From: a virus
Direction: 5' to 3' (one strand)
Length of the DNA: 40,880 nt
IMG/VR virus record: IMGVR_UViG_3300030061_001881
Span: 1-40,880 of that record
Numbering within the stretch: the first letter of the stretch is position 1; each line of letters begins with the position of its first letter. A program made the translations under genes and the position numbers. Positions 6,419-14,353 of this stretch are shown here, one piece after another. The notes beneath the pieces were generated by a model. That model was given only the letters and a program-made list of their open reading frames with translations, had not been told where the DNA came from and did not search any database.

Positions 6419-9096
6419 GCGAAGTATTTGTACCAAACACAAAAGATATGTTCAGGATGATTAATGCATTTATGGGTGTGCATGTTGAGAATGAACTAGA
6501 CGATATCGGGCCGAACAAACCTGATGCACCATTCTTCCAAAAGATAGTAGATGCAGGTGAAGTAGAGGAACATCAATACGTACAGTTAGCACAAAGGTTG
6601 GAGAAATATATCAACACACAGATACCAAGCATACAACATCTTGCAGGTTATCCAACTAATGTTAATTGGTCTAAGTCATTGAAAGCAATCAGTGATGCTG
6701 GTAAGAAAGCAATAGCAATCAAAGAAGAACAAGAGCGTATCGAAAGAGAAGCGAGGCAAGAACAAAAGCGTATCGAAAGAGAAGCGAAGCGAGAACAATG
6801 GACATTGGCACGTCAAGTTATGAAGAAACAAGATGTGAAAGACCCTGAATACGCACACCCATCAAAGATAATAAACTTCGATGCTGAACAGGCAAGGAGA
6901 GATGCAAAGGAACTAGGTATGCTTGACAAGTATATTGATTCTATGATTAAATCAATTGAATATGAAAAGAAGATGCGTACAATTTCAGTTACACCACACA
7001 ATGATGTAGGTGTAAGTAAAAACGGTTTCAAGTATAATAACAATGTATTGATACTACGCTTAGAACATCATGGGTTTGATGAGAACAATAGGATTCATAG
7101 AGAACTAAAAATGCGTATTGGTTGGCAGTATGAGGGTCTTAGGAATGCTTACAAATTTGATTTTGCTACTAAAAATATGTACTTGTTGAGAGATAAAACT
7201 GTGATTGAAGAAGCGATACGGGTGTTGAATGGAAGATGGATTACCACTGAACTACATGCATACTTACATGATTGTGATGATGCACTGAATGTTGTTGATG
7301 AGATATCACCGGATGAATATAAAGCAACACTAATCAAAGGTGGACTTGTGTTATCATTCCCTTACGATGCTAAGACTGTGAATGTTATATCTGTGAAGTT
7401 AGGAAAAGAAAACAGACGTTGGGATGCAGACAACAAAGCATGGAATGTACCCTTGCACAAGTCTTTGGATTTGTTGAAGTTGTTGGGAGATGAACACCCA
7501 TTGTCAGCAGCCATACGAGCCATACCTGAAGTAGAGTCATACCTTACAGACAAGGTACAAAGGATAGCAATCAGTAATGCAGTGAGCCTTGATGACCATA
7601 CAGAAATGGAAGAAAAGTTATCTAAAGTATTCCATGAAGGTAAAAAGTTATATCCATTTCAGTACGTAGGTGTAAAGTTTGGCATACTATCGGGCGGGGC
7701 ATTCATCATTGGAGATGACATGGGTGTTGGTAAAACAATACAAGCCATAGCATACGCAGCACTTCATCCTGAACAATGGCCTGTGCTTATTGTTGCACCT
7801 GCCAATGTACAATACAATTGGAGAAAAGAAATACTTAGTTGGGTTAAGAATGTTACAGTGCAAGTAGTTGAGAAAGGTAATGATGTATTAGAAGATGTAG
7901 ACTTTACAGTCATCACTTACAACAAGATGAACAAACAGGAGAGTAACTTACTAGAGCGTGGGTATAACATCGTTGTGTTTGACGAGTCACATTACATAAA
8001 GAATCACAAGGCTGCTAGAACTAAGAGTAGTGTAAAGGTTGCAGAACAATCTGATTCAATTGTGTTGATGTCTGGTACTCCTATACCTAACAGACCTGTT
8101 GAGTTTTACAATTCACTATGTCTAGTAAGACCTGCTGATTGGAAAGGTAAGTGGATGAATTATGTGTACAGATATTGTGATGCACACAAGAATGATTGGG
8201 GTCATCTTGTTGTCAATGGTGCTAGTAATCTTGAAGAGTTACACGCATTGACTAGAGACTTTATGATACGCAGACTAAAGAAAGAAGTTCTTCCTGAACT
8301 ACCTGACCAAGTAAGAACAATGCTACCTGTCCAACCTGATAAAAAACAATTGAAAGAATACAAAGATGTTCAATCATCATGGTTTGAACAGTATGCAAAT
8401 TATAAGAGTCATGGTGGTATGCCAGCAGGTTTCGTTCTTAACATGCTTACTGACTTGAGAAAGAAATGTGCTCATTTAAAGGTTGATAACACAGTTGAAT
8501 ACATAGAAGAATATAGACTTCAGAACAACAACAAACCAATCATTGTATTTGCACATCATAAAGATGTGTTGAAAGAATGTGGTGATGCTTTCAGATTAAA
8601 AAATCGTGGAACTAAAATCTATATGATTACAGGTGAAACGCCGGCTAAGAGGAGACAACAGATTGTAGAAGGCTTTCAAGCAGGTAAGGTTGATGTATTG
8701 TTTTGCTCTACCATAGCAGCGAAGGAAGGACTTACTCTTACTGCTGCTGATACCACAGTGTTCATTGAGCGTGAGTGGGTATCAGGTTGGGAAGAACAAG
8801 CGGAGAATAGAGTGAATAGAATAGGTGCTACTGGTGATACTTGTTGGGCTATCTACTTGTCTGTTGATGGTACTGTTGACCAACACTTTGACCGTGTGAT
8901 TGAGGCTAAGAGAGAAGTGCTTAGAGCAATCACCGATGGGGGAGAAGCATCCGATAGAGTCAATGTGATTGAGGAGATACTGACAGGCATGGCTGAGTCA
9001 GCCACAGGTAAGGAGAAGGCACAGTTAGAATCTATACTAAATGACTACAAGAATAAAGACAAAGATGATGATAAAGGGGCGAAGAAATATGAATGA
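6415..9096 (+). CDS. SNF2-family helicase/translocase with HARP-like region
   Basis: 893 residues. The order is: a charged coiled coil (about 95-135, with an 11-residue tandem repeat EQxRIEREA), a HARP-like stretch (about 313-378: LVLSFPYD ... RRWDADNKAWNVPL) as in SMARCAL1-type annealing helicases, then the SNF2 motor. Motor motifs: GDDMGVGKT (433-441, Walker A), DESH (523-526, motif II), SGTP (553-556, motif III), and C-terminal TGETPAKRR, AAKEGLTLTAAD and NRVNRIG (motifs IV-VI). It probably remodels replication or recombination structures using ATP. It is the last large gene before the terminator at 9238. The SNF2 call is firm; the HARP call is moderate. Confidence 0.9.
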   Translation: MSEVFVPNTKDMFRMINAFMGVHVENELDDIGPNKPDAPFFQKIVDAGEVEEHQYVQLAQRLEKYINTQIPSIQHLAGYPTNVNWSKSLKAISDAGKKAIAIKEEQERIEREARQEQKRIEREAKREQWTLARQVMKKQDVKDPEYAHPSKIINFDAEQARRDAKELGMLDKYIDSMIKSIEYEKKMRTISVTPHNDVGVSKNGFKYNNNVLILRLEHHGFDENNRIHRELKMRIGWQYEGLRNAYKFDFATKNMYLLRDKTVIEEAIRVLNGRWITTELHAYLHDCDDALNVVDEISPDEYKATLIKGGLVLSFPYDAKTVNVISVKLGKENRRWDADNKAWNVPLHKSLDLLKLLGDEHPLSAAIRAIPEVESYLTDKVQRIAISNAVSLDDHTEMEEKLSKVFHEGKKLYPFQYVGVKFGILSGGAFIIGDDMGVGKTIQAIAYAALHPEQWPVLIVAPANVQYNWRKEILSWVKNVTVQVVEKGNDVLEDVDFTVITYNKMNKQESNLLERGYNIVVFDESHYIKNHKAARTKSSVKVAEQSDSIVLMSGTPIPNRPVEFYNSLCLVRPADWKGKWMNYVYRYCDAHKNDWGHLVVNGASNLEELHALTRDFMIRRLKKEVLPELPDQVRTMLPVQPDKKQLKEYKDVQSSWFEQYANYKSHGGMPAGFVLNMLTDLRKKCAHLKVDNTVEYIEEYRLQNNNKPIIVFAHHKDVLKECGDAFRLKNRGTKIYMITGETPAKRRQQIVEGFQAGKVDVLFCSTIAAKEGLTLTAADTTVFIEREWVSGWEEQAENRVNRIGATGDTCWAIYLSVDGTVDQHFDRVIEAKREVLRAITDGGEASDRVNVIEEILTGMAESATGKEKAQLESILNDYKNKDKDDDKGAKKYE
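6726..6791 (+). repeat. 33-bp tandem duplication inside helicase gene
   Basis: Two copies of a 33-base unit (6726-6758 and 6759-6791) differ at only a few bases and encode two 11-residue units of the coiled coil (EQERIEREARQ and EQKRIEREAKR). Replication slippage is the likely origin. Confidence 0.8.
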
Positions 9097-9211
9097 GAGT
9101 ATAAGAAATACAATAAAAAAAGCAATACAAGAAGCAACAGATTTAGAAACAATAAATTATTGGCTGCGTGAATTAGAATGTTTAGATGAAATTGCAGAAT
9201 TTTTTGATTGA
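9089..9211 (+). CDS. Helical microprotein (40 aa)
   Basis: ATG 9089 lies inside the end of the helicase gene, and the frame closes at TGA 9209-9211 just before the terminator. The sequence (MNESIRNTIKKAIQEA..., then WLRELECLDEIAEFFD) forms an amphipathic helix pair. Its terminal place in the operon and the overlap support it; no function can be named. Confidence 0.5.
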   Translation: MNESIRNTIKKAIQEATDLETINYWLRELECLDEIAEFFD

Positions 9212-9237
9212 CACACGCACGTAACACACAACAAACT

Positions 9238-9269
9238 GGCGGGGGCTTAACAGCCCTCGCCTTTTTTTT
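9238..9269 (+). terminator. Intrinsic terminator of the helicase operon
   Basis: GGCGGGGGCT (9238-9247) pairs with AGCCCTCGCC (9252-9261), with one G-T pair and a TAAC loop, and is followed by eight T. It shares its downstream sequence TTTTATTTTCAAATT with the terminator at 1175. Confidence 0.88.
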
Positions 9270-9337
9270 ATTTTCAAATTTTACCCTCACACGGATGATG
9301 ATAGTTCCCTTGATGACGTAGCCCACATCATAGCGTA

Positions 9338-9360
9338 GTTAGTATATAAAAGGACATTGT
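9338..9360 (+). promoter_or_regulatory. Class B promoter P4
   Basis: GTTAG and TATATAAA (9343-9350) are followed by three bases and ACATTGT (9354-9360). The same TATATAAA-N3-ACAT arrangement is seen at 19580 and 36219. No gene starts at a leaderless distance, so this transcript would have a leader of roughly 55 nt running into the class A promoter P5. The two form a tandem pair. Confidence 0.7.
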
Positions 9361-9392
9361 AACCAAAACTCTATTTCCAATCAAAAAATAAA

Positions 9393-9417
9393 GTTAGTAT
9401 ATAAAGGTCTAGTAATA
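9393..9417 (+). promoter_or_regulatory. Class A promoter P5
   Basis: GTTAG, TATATAAA (9398-9405) and GGTCTAGTA. The ATG at 9427 is 29 nt from the first T, exactly as at P2. It drives the five-gene cassette up to 15510. Confidence 0.88.
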
Positions 9418-9426
9418 GAAGAAATC

Positions 9427-9666
9427 ATGTCGAAGACTAAGAAAGAAAAATGGATAAAAGTGACAACATACAGAAATCAAAGTACATATCACACCAAAAT
9501 TAGACGTAGTGATATAACAGCAGTACAATTTGATGTGTCGGCTTTGAGTAGTGATAATGGTGGTGTGGTGGATATACATGTATCAGATACAATATTTGCT
9601 GTTAATGTAAGAGATAATGATGAACTACATAAGTTGTTAACAAGAATAACAGGAGAGGGAATGTAA
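9427..9666 (+). CDS. Unknown small protein (79 aa), leaderless
   Basis: First gene of the cassette. ATG 9427 has no ribosome site and lies at the leaderless distance from P5. The start is basic (MSKTKKEKWIKV) and the rest beta-like (TAVQFDVSALSS ... VDIHVSDTIFAVNV), so a small beta fold is likely. No family recognised. Its stop overlaps the next ATG (TAATG). Confidence 0.72.
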   Translation: MSKTKKEKWIKVTTYRNQSTYHTKIRRSDITAVQFDVSALSSDNGGVVDIHVSDTIFAVNVRDNDELHKLLTRITGEGM

Positions 9667-10280
9667 TGAATGAAGATATAAGTGATAAGATAGATAATGA
9701 TGAATGGGAAGAAGGTTCGCTCAAGTCCTTTGAGTGTCCTGATGGCGTAAAACGTCAGTTCAAGTGTACTAGCCAAAATGGGTATGCTCAATGGACTGGT
9801 GGTTGGGAACACACTGAGACAGGGCAAATATATGGAATAGCAAGTTGGGGAAAACGCAAATGGATACAGAACCAACAACAAGAGACAGTTACGAAAGATA
9901 ACATACTCGGTGCAGAATCCACTGATGGAGTTATAGCCTTAGAAGTAGATGTAAACACATCACCACTTAGACATGAAATGCAAAGTCAAATGGATTGGTG
10001 GTTTGAGCAAAAAGATATAGACATAACTAAGTTAGTTCCTGTAAAGTTCCGTTGGAATAATCCATATGCATACAACGGAAGTTATACTTTACTGAACGGA
10101 CCACTACATGGTGAAACGGTGTACGAACCAATTCCAGCGTGTATACCAAGAGGTTATTATGTAGGTATAGAAGATAAAGAATATCTTACAGGGAGTTTAA
10201 CTGAAGTTATTACAGGCAAAAAGTATGTGGATATAGAAGACGTTACTGATATTGTTATGATACCATCTGGAGGTAACTGA
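9666..10280 (+). CDS. Unknown protein (204 aa)
   Basis: Acidic start, then an aromatic, Gly-rich middle with two Cys (SFECPDGVKRQFKCTS) that could pair or bind metal, and a region with RWNNPYAYNGSYTLLNGPLHGE. Many Trp and Tyr suggest a beta-rich, perhaps ligand- or carbohydrate-binding fold, but this is a guess. It is coupled to its neighbours in the cassette with no gap. Not recognised. Confidence 0.7.
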   Translation: MNEDISDKIDNDEWEEGSLKSFECPDGVKRQFKCTSQNGYAQWTGGWEHTETGQIYGIASWGKRKWIQNQQQETVTKDNILGAESTDGVIALEVDVNTSPLRHEMQSQMDWWFEQKDIDITKLVPVKFRWNNPYAYNGSYTLLNGPLHGETVYEPIPACIPRGYYVGIEDKEYLTGSLTEVITGKKYVDIEDVTDIVMIPSGGN

Positions 10281-10281
10281 T

Positions 10282-11970
10282 ATGGGTAAAGCGGAAAGAC
10301 AAGGGCAAAATAGTTGGCAAAGATATATTGATGCTGGTGTAGTTGAAAAGACTTTACTGTGGACTGATAATCCAATAAAAGTGGATAATACACTTGGTCG
10401 TACTAGAGATACTTTAGGTCTTTGTTGGCCTATCGATGCAGCAGTGGCATATACACTTGCTAATCATGGACCAAATGCGAAATTGACGTGGAGTGATATG
10501 GTAAATCAGAACACACGTATTGCTTCAGTGATGATGACGGGTGCAGTCGGTTACGGTAAATTACTTAACCCACTAAGTGTATCATGTGGTCATGATGAAG
10601 TAGATACTTACGATTATCATTTACCTGATATCGAACATCATTATGATGCAAACGGAAGAAAGATACTATGTTTTGCTACATCGGGTCGTTATGACCGTGT
10701 CTATGAGCCTGACATGCCATCAGAAATAAGGTCAATGCTTAGTGTAAGACTTACGGAAGACAAACCATCATGGTCAACCAACAACTACACTGTGCTTTGT
10801 CATCTTCGTGCATTACCTGAACTGTTTGATTGGTTGTGTGAAAGACATGGTGCAGACTTATTTTCTCTTGATGGTTTACAAACTCAGATGATAAAACAAC
10901 AGACAAAAGGTGTTTGTGGCTTTGCTGAAGATGACCCAAATCATGGTTTTTGTAGTCATCATGACGCTCCTATGAAAGAAGATTGGTACATGGTAAAGGA
11001 GTCAGATTCAAGTAGTGACTGGAAAACAATATGGTATAGAGGTAAAGGTGCAGTTGTACATAGTGGTTGGAACAAAGACCAATTCAGGTCAAGATATCTT
11101 ACACAACAACTCAAGAAATCACAGATTGTTGTATTTGATAGAGTGAAACGTGTAGCAGCACAAATGATACCTGAAGAGACTGTAATAAAACATGTCAAAG
11201 AATCATTGAATCGTATGAAAAATTGGGATGGTCGTTCTCTTGTCGAGAAGCATGGTCGTGGTAAAACGGCAACACATTGTTGGAACAGTTGGGAATGGCT
11301 TAACGAGATATCTGTTTGGGTTAGTGATACTCATAGTAAAAATAGACACGAAAACGATACTGCATGTAGGATTTGTTATGCGGCAGGTGAATCAGAAGAT
11401 GACACAGGTAAACCAATATGTAGATGTGGTGATGGATGGAAATATGTCAAGTACAGTAGTAAAAAATCATATGGTCATGAAATGGCTAAGTTTGAATGGC
11501 GACCTATTAAGCAACGTTCTGTATATGCTTTAGGTATTGGTCCTACAATACTGGGTAATTATATTTGTAATACTGCAAAAGAAGCAGCATACTATCGAGA
11601 CATGATTGTAAAGATGGCAACAAAAATGCCAGTTGCTAAGTTGAATAATAGAGTATGGGATTTGTCTAGTGGTCAAGAAGACATTGAGATACCAGCAGAT
11701 AGCAGTGGTATCACTGTTAGAGAGATAAAAGTTGATGTGAGGATGAAGTGGGATAAAAATCCTGAAGACTTACCTAATGCAGAGGAAATGAAAACGATGG
11801 TTATGTTTGGTAATCCTACTGAACAGAATGAAGCCTTTGATTTATGTAAACAAATAACCACCACAGGTAGAATAGATTCTAGTTGGAGTGAGAAAACTCA
11901 GAACATCGTACCGATGGTACTCAAAAATACAGCAGATAATGTAATGAATGAACAAACAGGAGAGAACTAA
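10282..11970 (+). CDS. Large orphan protein with Cys cluster (562 aa)
   Basis: Not recognised. The N-terminal 300 residues are rich in His and Asp (CGHDEVDTYDYH, then LPDIEHHYD) and aromatic residues. At 362-382 a cluster C-x2-C, fourteen residues, C-x-C (CRIC ... CRCGDGW) looks like a zinc knuckle inserted in a larger fold. The C-terminal 180 residues alternate strands and helices. It has no Walker or nuclease motif that I can see. It lies one base after the upstream stop and directly before the PPDK-like gene, so the two may act together. Confidence 0.72.
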   Translation: MGKAERQGQNSWQRYIDAGVVEKTLLWTDNPIKVDNTLGRTRDTLGLCWPIDAAVAYTLANHGPNAKLTWSDMVNQNTRIASVMMTGAVGYGKLLNPLSVSCGHDEVDTYDYHLPDIEHHYDANGRKILCFATSGRYDRVYEPDMPSEIRSMLSVRLTEDKPSWSTNNYTVLCHLRALPELFDWLCERHGADLFSLDGLQTQMIKQQTKGVCGFAEDDPNHGFCSHHDAPMKEDWYMVKESDSSSDWKTIWYRGKGAVVHSGWNKDQFRSRYLTQQLKKSQIVVFDRVKRVAAQMIPEETVIKHVKESLNRMKNWDGRSLVEKHGRGKTATHCWNSWEWLNEISVWVSDTHSKNRHENDTACRICYAAGESEDDTGKPICRCGDGWKYVKYSSKKSYGHEMAKFEWRPIKQRSVYALGIGPTILGNYICNTAKEAAYYRDMIVKMATKMPVAKLNNRVWDLSSGQEDIEIPADSSGITVREIKVDVRMKWDKNPEDLPNAEEMKTMVMFGNPTEQNEAFDLCKQITTTGRIDSSWSEKTQNIVPMVLKNTADNVMNEQTGEN

Positions 11971-11971
11971 G

Positions 11972-14353
11972 ATGGAAAAAGAATATGATGAAATGGATTT
12001 TAATGATTTATTTGACGTGCTAAAAGATGATGTTAAGGTAGACAGTGAGGTTAAAGAGGCAATCAATAAAGTCTCAAGCATTAAAGGAACAGTAAATCCT
12101 TCACGTACATCTCAAGTTGGGTCACAAAAGGCTAAGAGTTTCCTAAATTATGTAGATTTATGTAAGTCAGGACTAGGTAAATACAAGATACCTAATACTG
12201 AACTGATACTATTACAAGATGATTATGATATTGTATTGAGTGCTTTTGAAAGACTAGATGAGGAAAAAGGTTTTCTTAGAGCCTGTCCAGAAAATCCTAG
12301 ACATGGTGTCTTGGAAAGCATAGAAGTTTCAATGGGCAACTTGGAAGAAAGATGGAACTACCTGCGTGGTGTAATGTTAGAAGAAGACCCAAACGGTTGC
12401 ATGTTACTACAACCATTCATCCCTGCTACATCTAGCATGGTGGCTGTACCAAATGTGTATGCTTGGATTGGTCGTGACCATGATGGTATCACTGCTGGTA
12501 AGGATGGTGTAAAGATGTGTTACTTATTCAATCCAAATGAGAAGTCATGCACTAAACACTTTGAGACCATACATCATGCACCTAATACATATGAATTAGA
12601 ATATGTGTATCAGAAAGATGATAACTATCTGACAGAAATGTATGGTCATGGCACATCTCATCTAACACAGATAAGAGGTAGTGAACCACATACAGTTCGT
12701 GGTCCACCTTTTGTATACAACAGACTGATAGATGGTGAAACTGTTGAAACACTTTCTAAAGAGATGGGTGCAGTACCCAACGGTGTTGGTAAGATAGATG
12801 TCAAAGATGTATGGAGAACAGAAGGTTTGGAAGAACTAGCGTGGTTAGAGGCTAACATCACTAAGGATAAGATGCCTGAAGGTTTCGTTATATCTCATCC
12901 TAATGGTTCGTTAGGTAGCCATGTTTATGCACATTGTAGGTCACATGGTATACCTTATATTGTGGCTGAAGTATCTGTTGGTGATGTGTGGGTAGAAGGT
13001 AGCCCTACACATGTTGCTAAAGAAGAAGGACTTCCAATTGACCCTGACCCATACAATCCATATCTACCTGATGATATTACTGCTTTTGCTGATGGTTTAG
13101 AACGAAACAGAACACAGTGGCGTAGGCAACAAGGTTGGTTTGCACATTATTTCCACCAATGGTTATCAGGTTTCAATATGAATCCCAAACATAATGCACA
13201 TTTGAGTGGTGCATTTTGTGGTTGGTTGGTCAAGTCAGCAGTTGGTTTATGTTTTGGTGAGTTAAGACATGCTTTTGGTATGAAGACTGATATGTCGATA
13301 GAGTTTACTCCAGCGATTGTAGCAGCAATAGGTAGTAGTAAGTTCGTTGAACTTCATGATAAAGTATCACCTAGTAAAGACCGTAAGCACTATTATCTTG
13401 CATTGGAAGGTTACGAATTGACTTATGAGGAAATGGAAAAAGCATTACGATGGTGTGGTAAACAATTCCAAACTGGTTGGCCGCAAAAGAATTTTGGTGG
13501 TAAAAAATGGGCTGAATGTGCTTTTGGTGTTGCTGATTTAGCATCAGCGATTATAAAGTTCAATAAAGATAAAAATGAATCTAACATACAAAAAGTTACT
13601 ACACTTGCAAACATAGTAGAAAGTTATGCACATAACACTGGTAATTTGTATAATAAATTCTTGGAGAAGACAGCATTCGATTACGGAACACTAAATGAAT
13701 CAGACAGTGTTATAGGTTGGTTTGCTCATGAGCAAAAAGATTTGAATAGAATGTTCAAGACTTACGAAGTGACTCGTACATTCTTGGAAGAGACATTTAC
13801 TACGACTAGACCGGAGAATGATTGGTACGAATTGTTTGATTACTTGTTGAAGAAATCAACAATGAGTTACAAACATACACCTATCTGTAGTAATCAAGTA
13901 CACAAACCCTTGCAAGTTACTGCTAATCTTTTAGGCCCAAAATGGTTACATCACGATACGAAGTACACTTTGAATGATGATTACTTCATACCATGCGGCC
14001 ATGACGATTGTACGATTTGCGATGAAAAAGATATAATTACAGTGTCACTAGGAATGGATAATCAACTTACTTCTATGTTGCTTGCTGATGAAGCACCTTC
14101 GATTTTCTTTGCACTAGAACACAACAAATCGAAACTTATTACATACAGAGTGGCTCAAATGATAAAACAAAAAGAATACGATGATGTAGATACTAAGATG
14201 TTTGTTGAGGCTTGGAATGGATTAGACAGGGAAGACCCGATGTACAAAGTGTTGGCTCGTATGTTGAAAAAGCAACTCAAGAAAAAGATTGCCACAGATG
14301 AGGATTGGACTAATGAAGTAACTACTACAATAGCAGGGAGTGATTTAGAATGA
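11972..14353 (+). CDS. PPDK/PEP-synthase-like protein with phosphohistidine swivel domain (793 aa)
   Basis: ATG 11972 follows AGGAG; an in-frame ATG at 11948 lies inside the preceding gene. Residues about 100-240 resemble the second half of a PPDK-type ATP-grasp domain: R103ACPENPRHGVLES, MLLQPFIPA from 144, and ELEYVY ... LTQIRG (Gln 233) like the family's EWA ... VQxRP end. Residues about 290-345 (PEGFVISHPNGSLGSHVYAH, then CRSHGIPYIV) match the swivel-domain pattern T/G-SH-x-A-x-x-x-R-x-x-G-IP-x-V, which places His317 where the family carries its phosphohistidine. Known relatives (PPDK, PEP synthase, rifampin phosphotransferase) move phosphate from ATP through this His. The last 440 residues are unrecognised and contain CGHDDCTIC. 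Substrate unknown. The call rests on motif reading and has no alignment behind it. Confidence 0.55.
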   Translation: MEKEYDEMDFNDLFDVLKDDVKVDSEVKEAINKVSSIKGTVNPSRTSQVGSQKAKSFLNYVDLCKSGLGKYKIPNTELILLQDDYDIVLSAFERLDEEKGFLRACPENPRHGVLESIEVSMGNLEERWNYLRGVMLEEDPNGCMLLQPFIPATSSMVAVPNVYAWIGRDHDGITAGKDGVKMCYLFNPNEKSCTKHFETIHHAPNTYELEYVYQKDDNYLTEMYGHGTSHLTQIRGSEPHTVRGPPFVYNRLIDGETVETLSKEMGAVPNGVGKIDVKDVWRTEGLEELAWLEANITKDKMPEGFVISHPNGSLGSHVYAHCRSHGIPYIVAEVSVGDVWVEGSPTHVAKEEGLPIDPDPYNPYLPDDITAFADGLERNRTQWRRQQGWFAHYFHQWLSGFNMNPKHNAHLSGAFCGWLVKSAVGLCFGELRHAFGMKTDMSIEFTPAIVAAIGSSKFVELHDKVSPSKDRKHYYLALEGYELTYEEMEKALRWCGKQFQTGWPQKNFGGKKWAECAFGVADLASAIIKFNKDKNESNIQKVTTLANIVESYAHNTGNLYNKFLEKTAFDYGTLNESDSVIGWFAHEQKDLNRMFKTYEVTRTFLEETFTTTRPENDWYELFDYLLKKSTMSYKHTPICSNQVHKPLQVTANLLGPKWLHHDTKYTLNDDYFIPCGHDDCTICDEKDIITVSLGMDNQLTSMLLADEAPSIFFALEHNKSKLITYRVAQMIKQKEYDDVDTKMFVEAWNGLDREDPMYKVLARMLKKQLKKKIATDEDWTNEVTTTIAGSDLE

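Noticed and set aside
9489-9881. Minus-strand frame of 130 codons
   Set aside because: Opposite two coupled + strand genes, with low-complexity Ser/Leu/Ile content typical of antisense frames.
11948-11971. Longer start for the PPDK-like gene
   Set aside because: The upstream ATG lies inside the preceding gene without a ribosome site, whereas ATG 11972 follows AGGAG.
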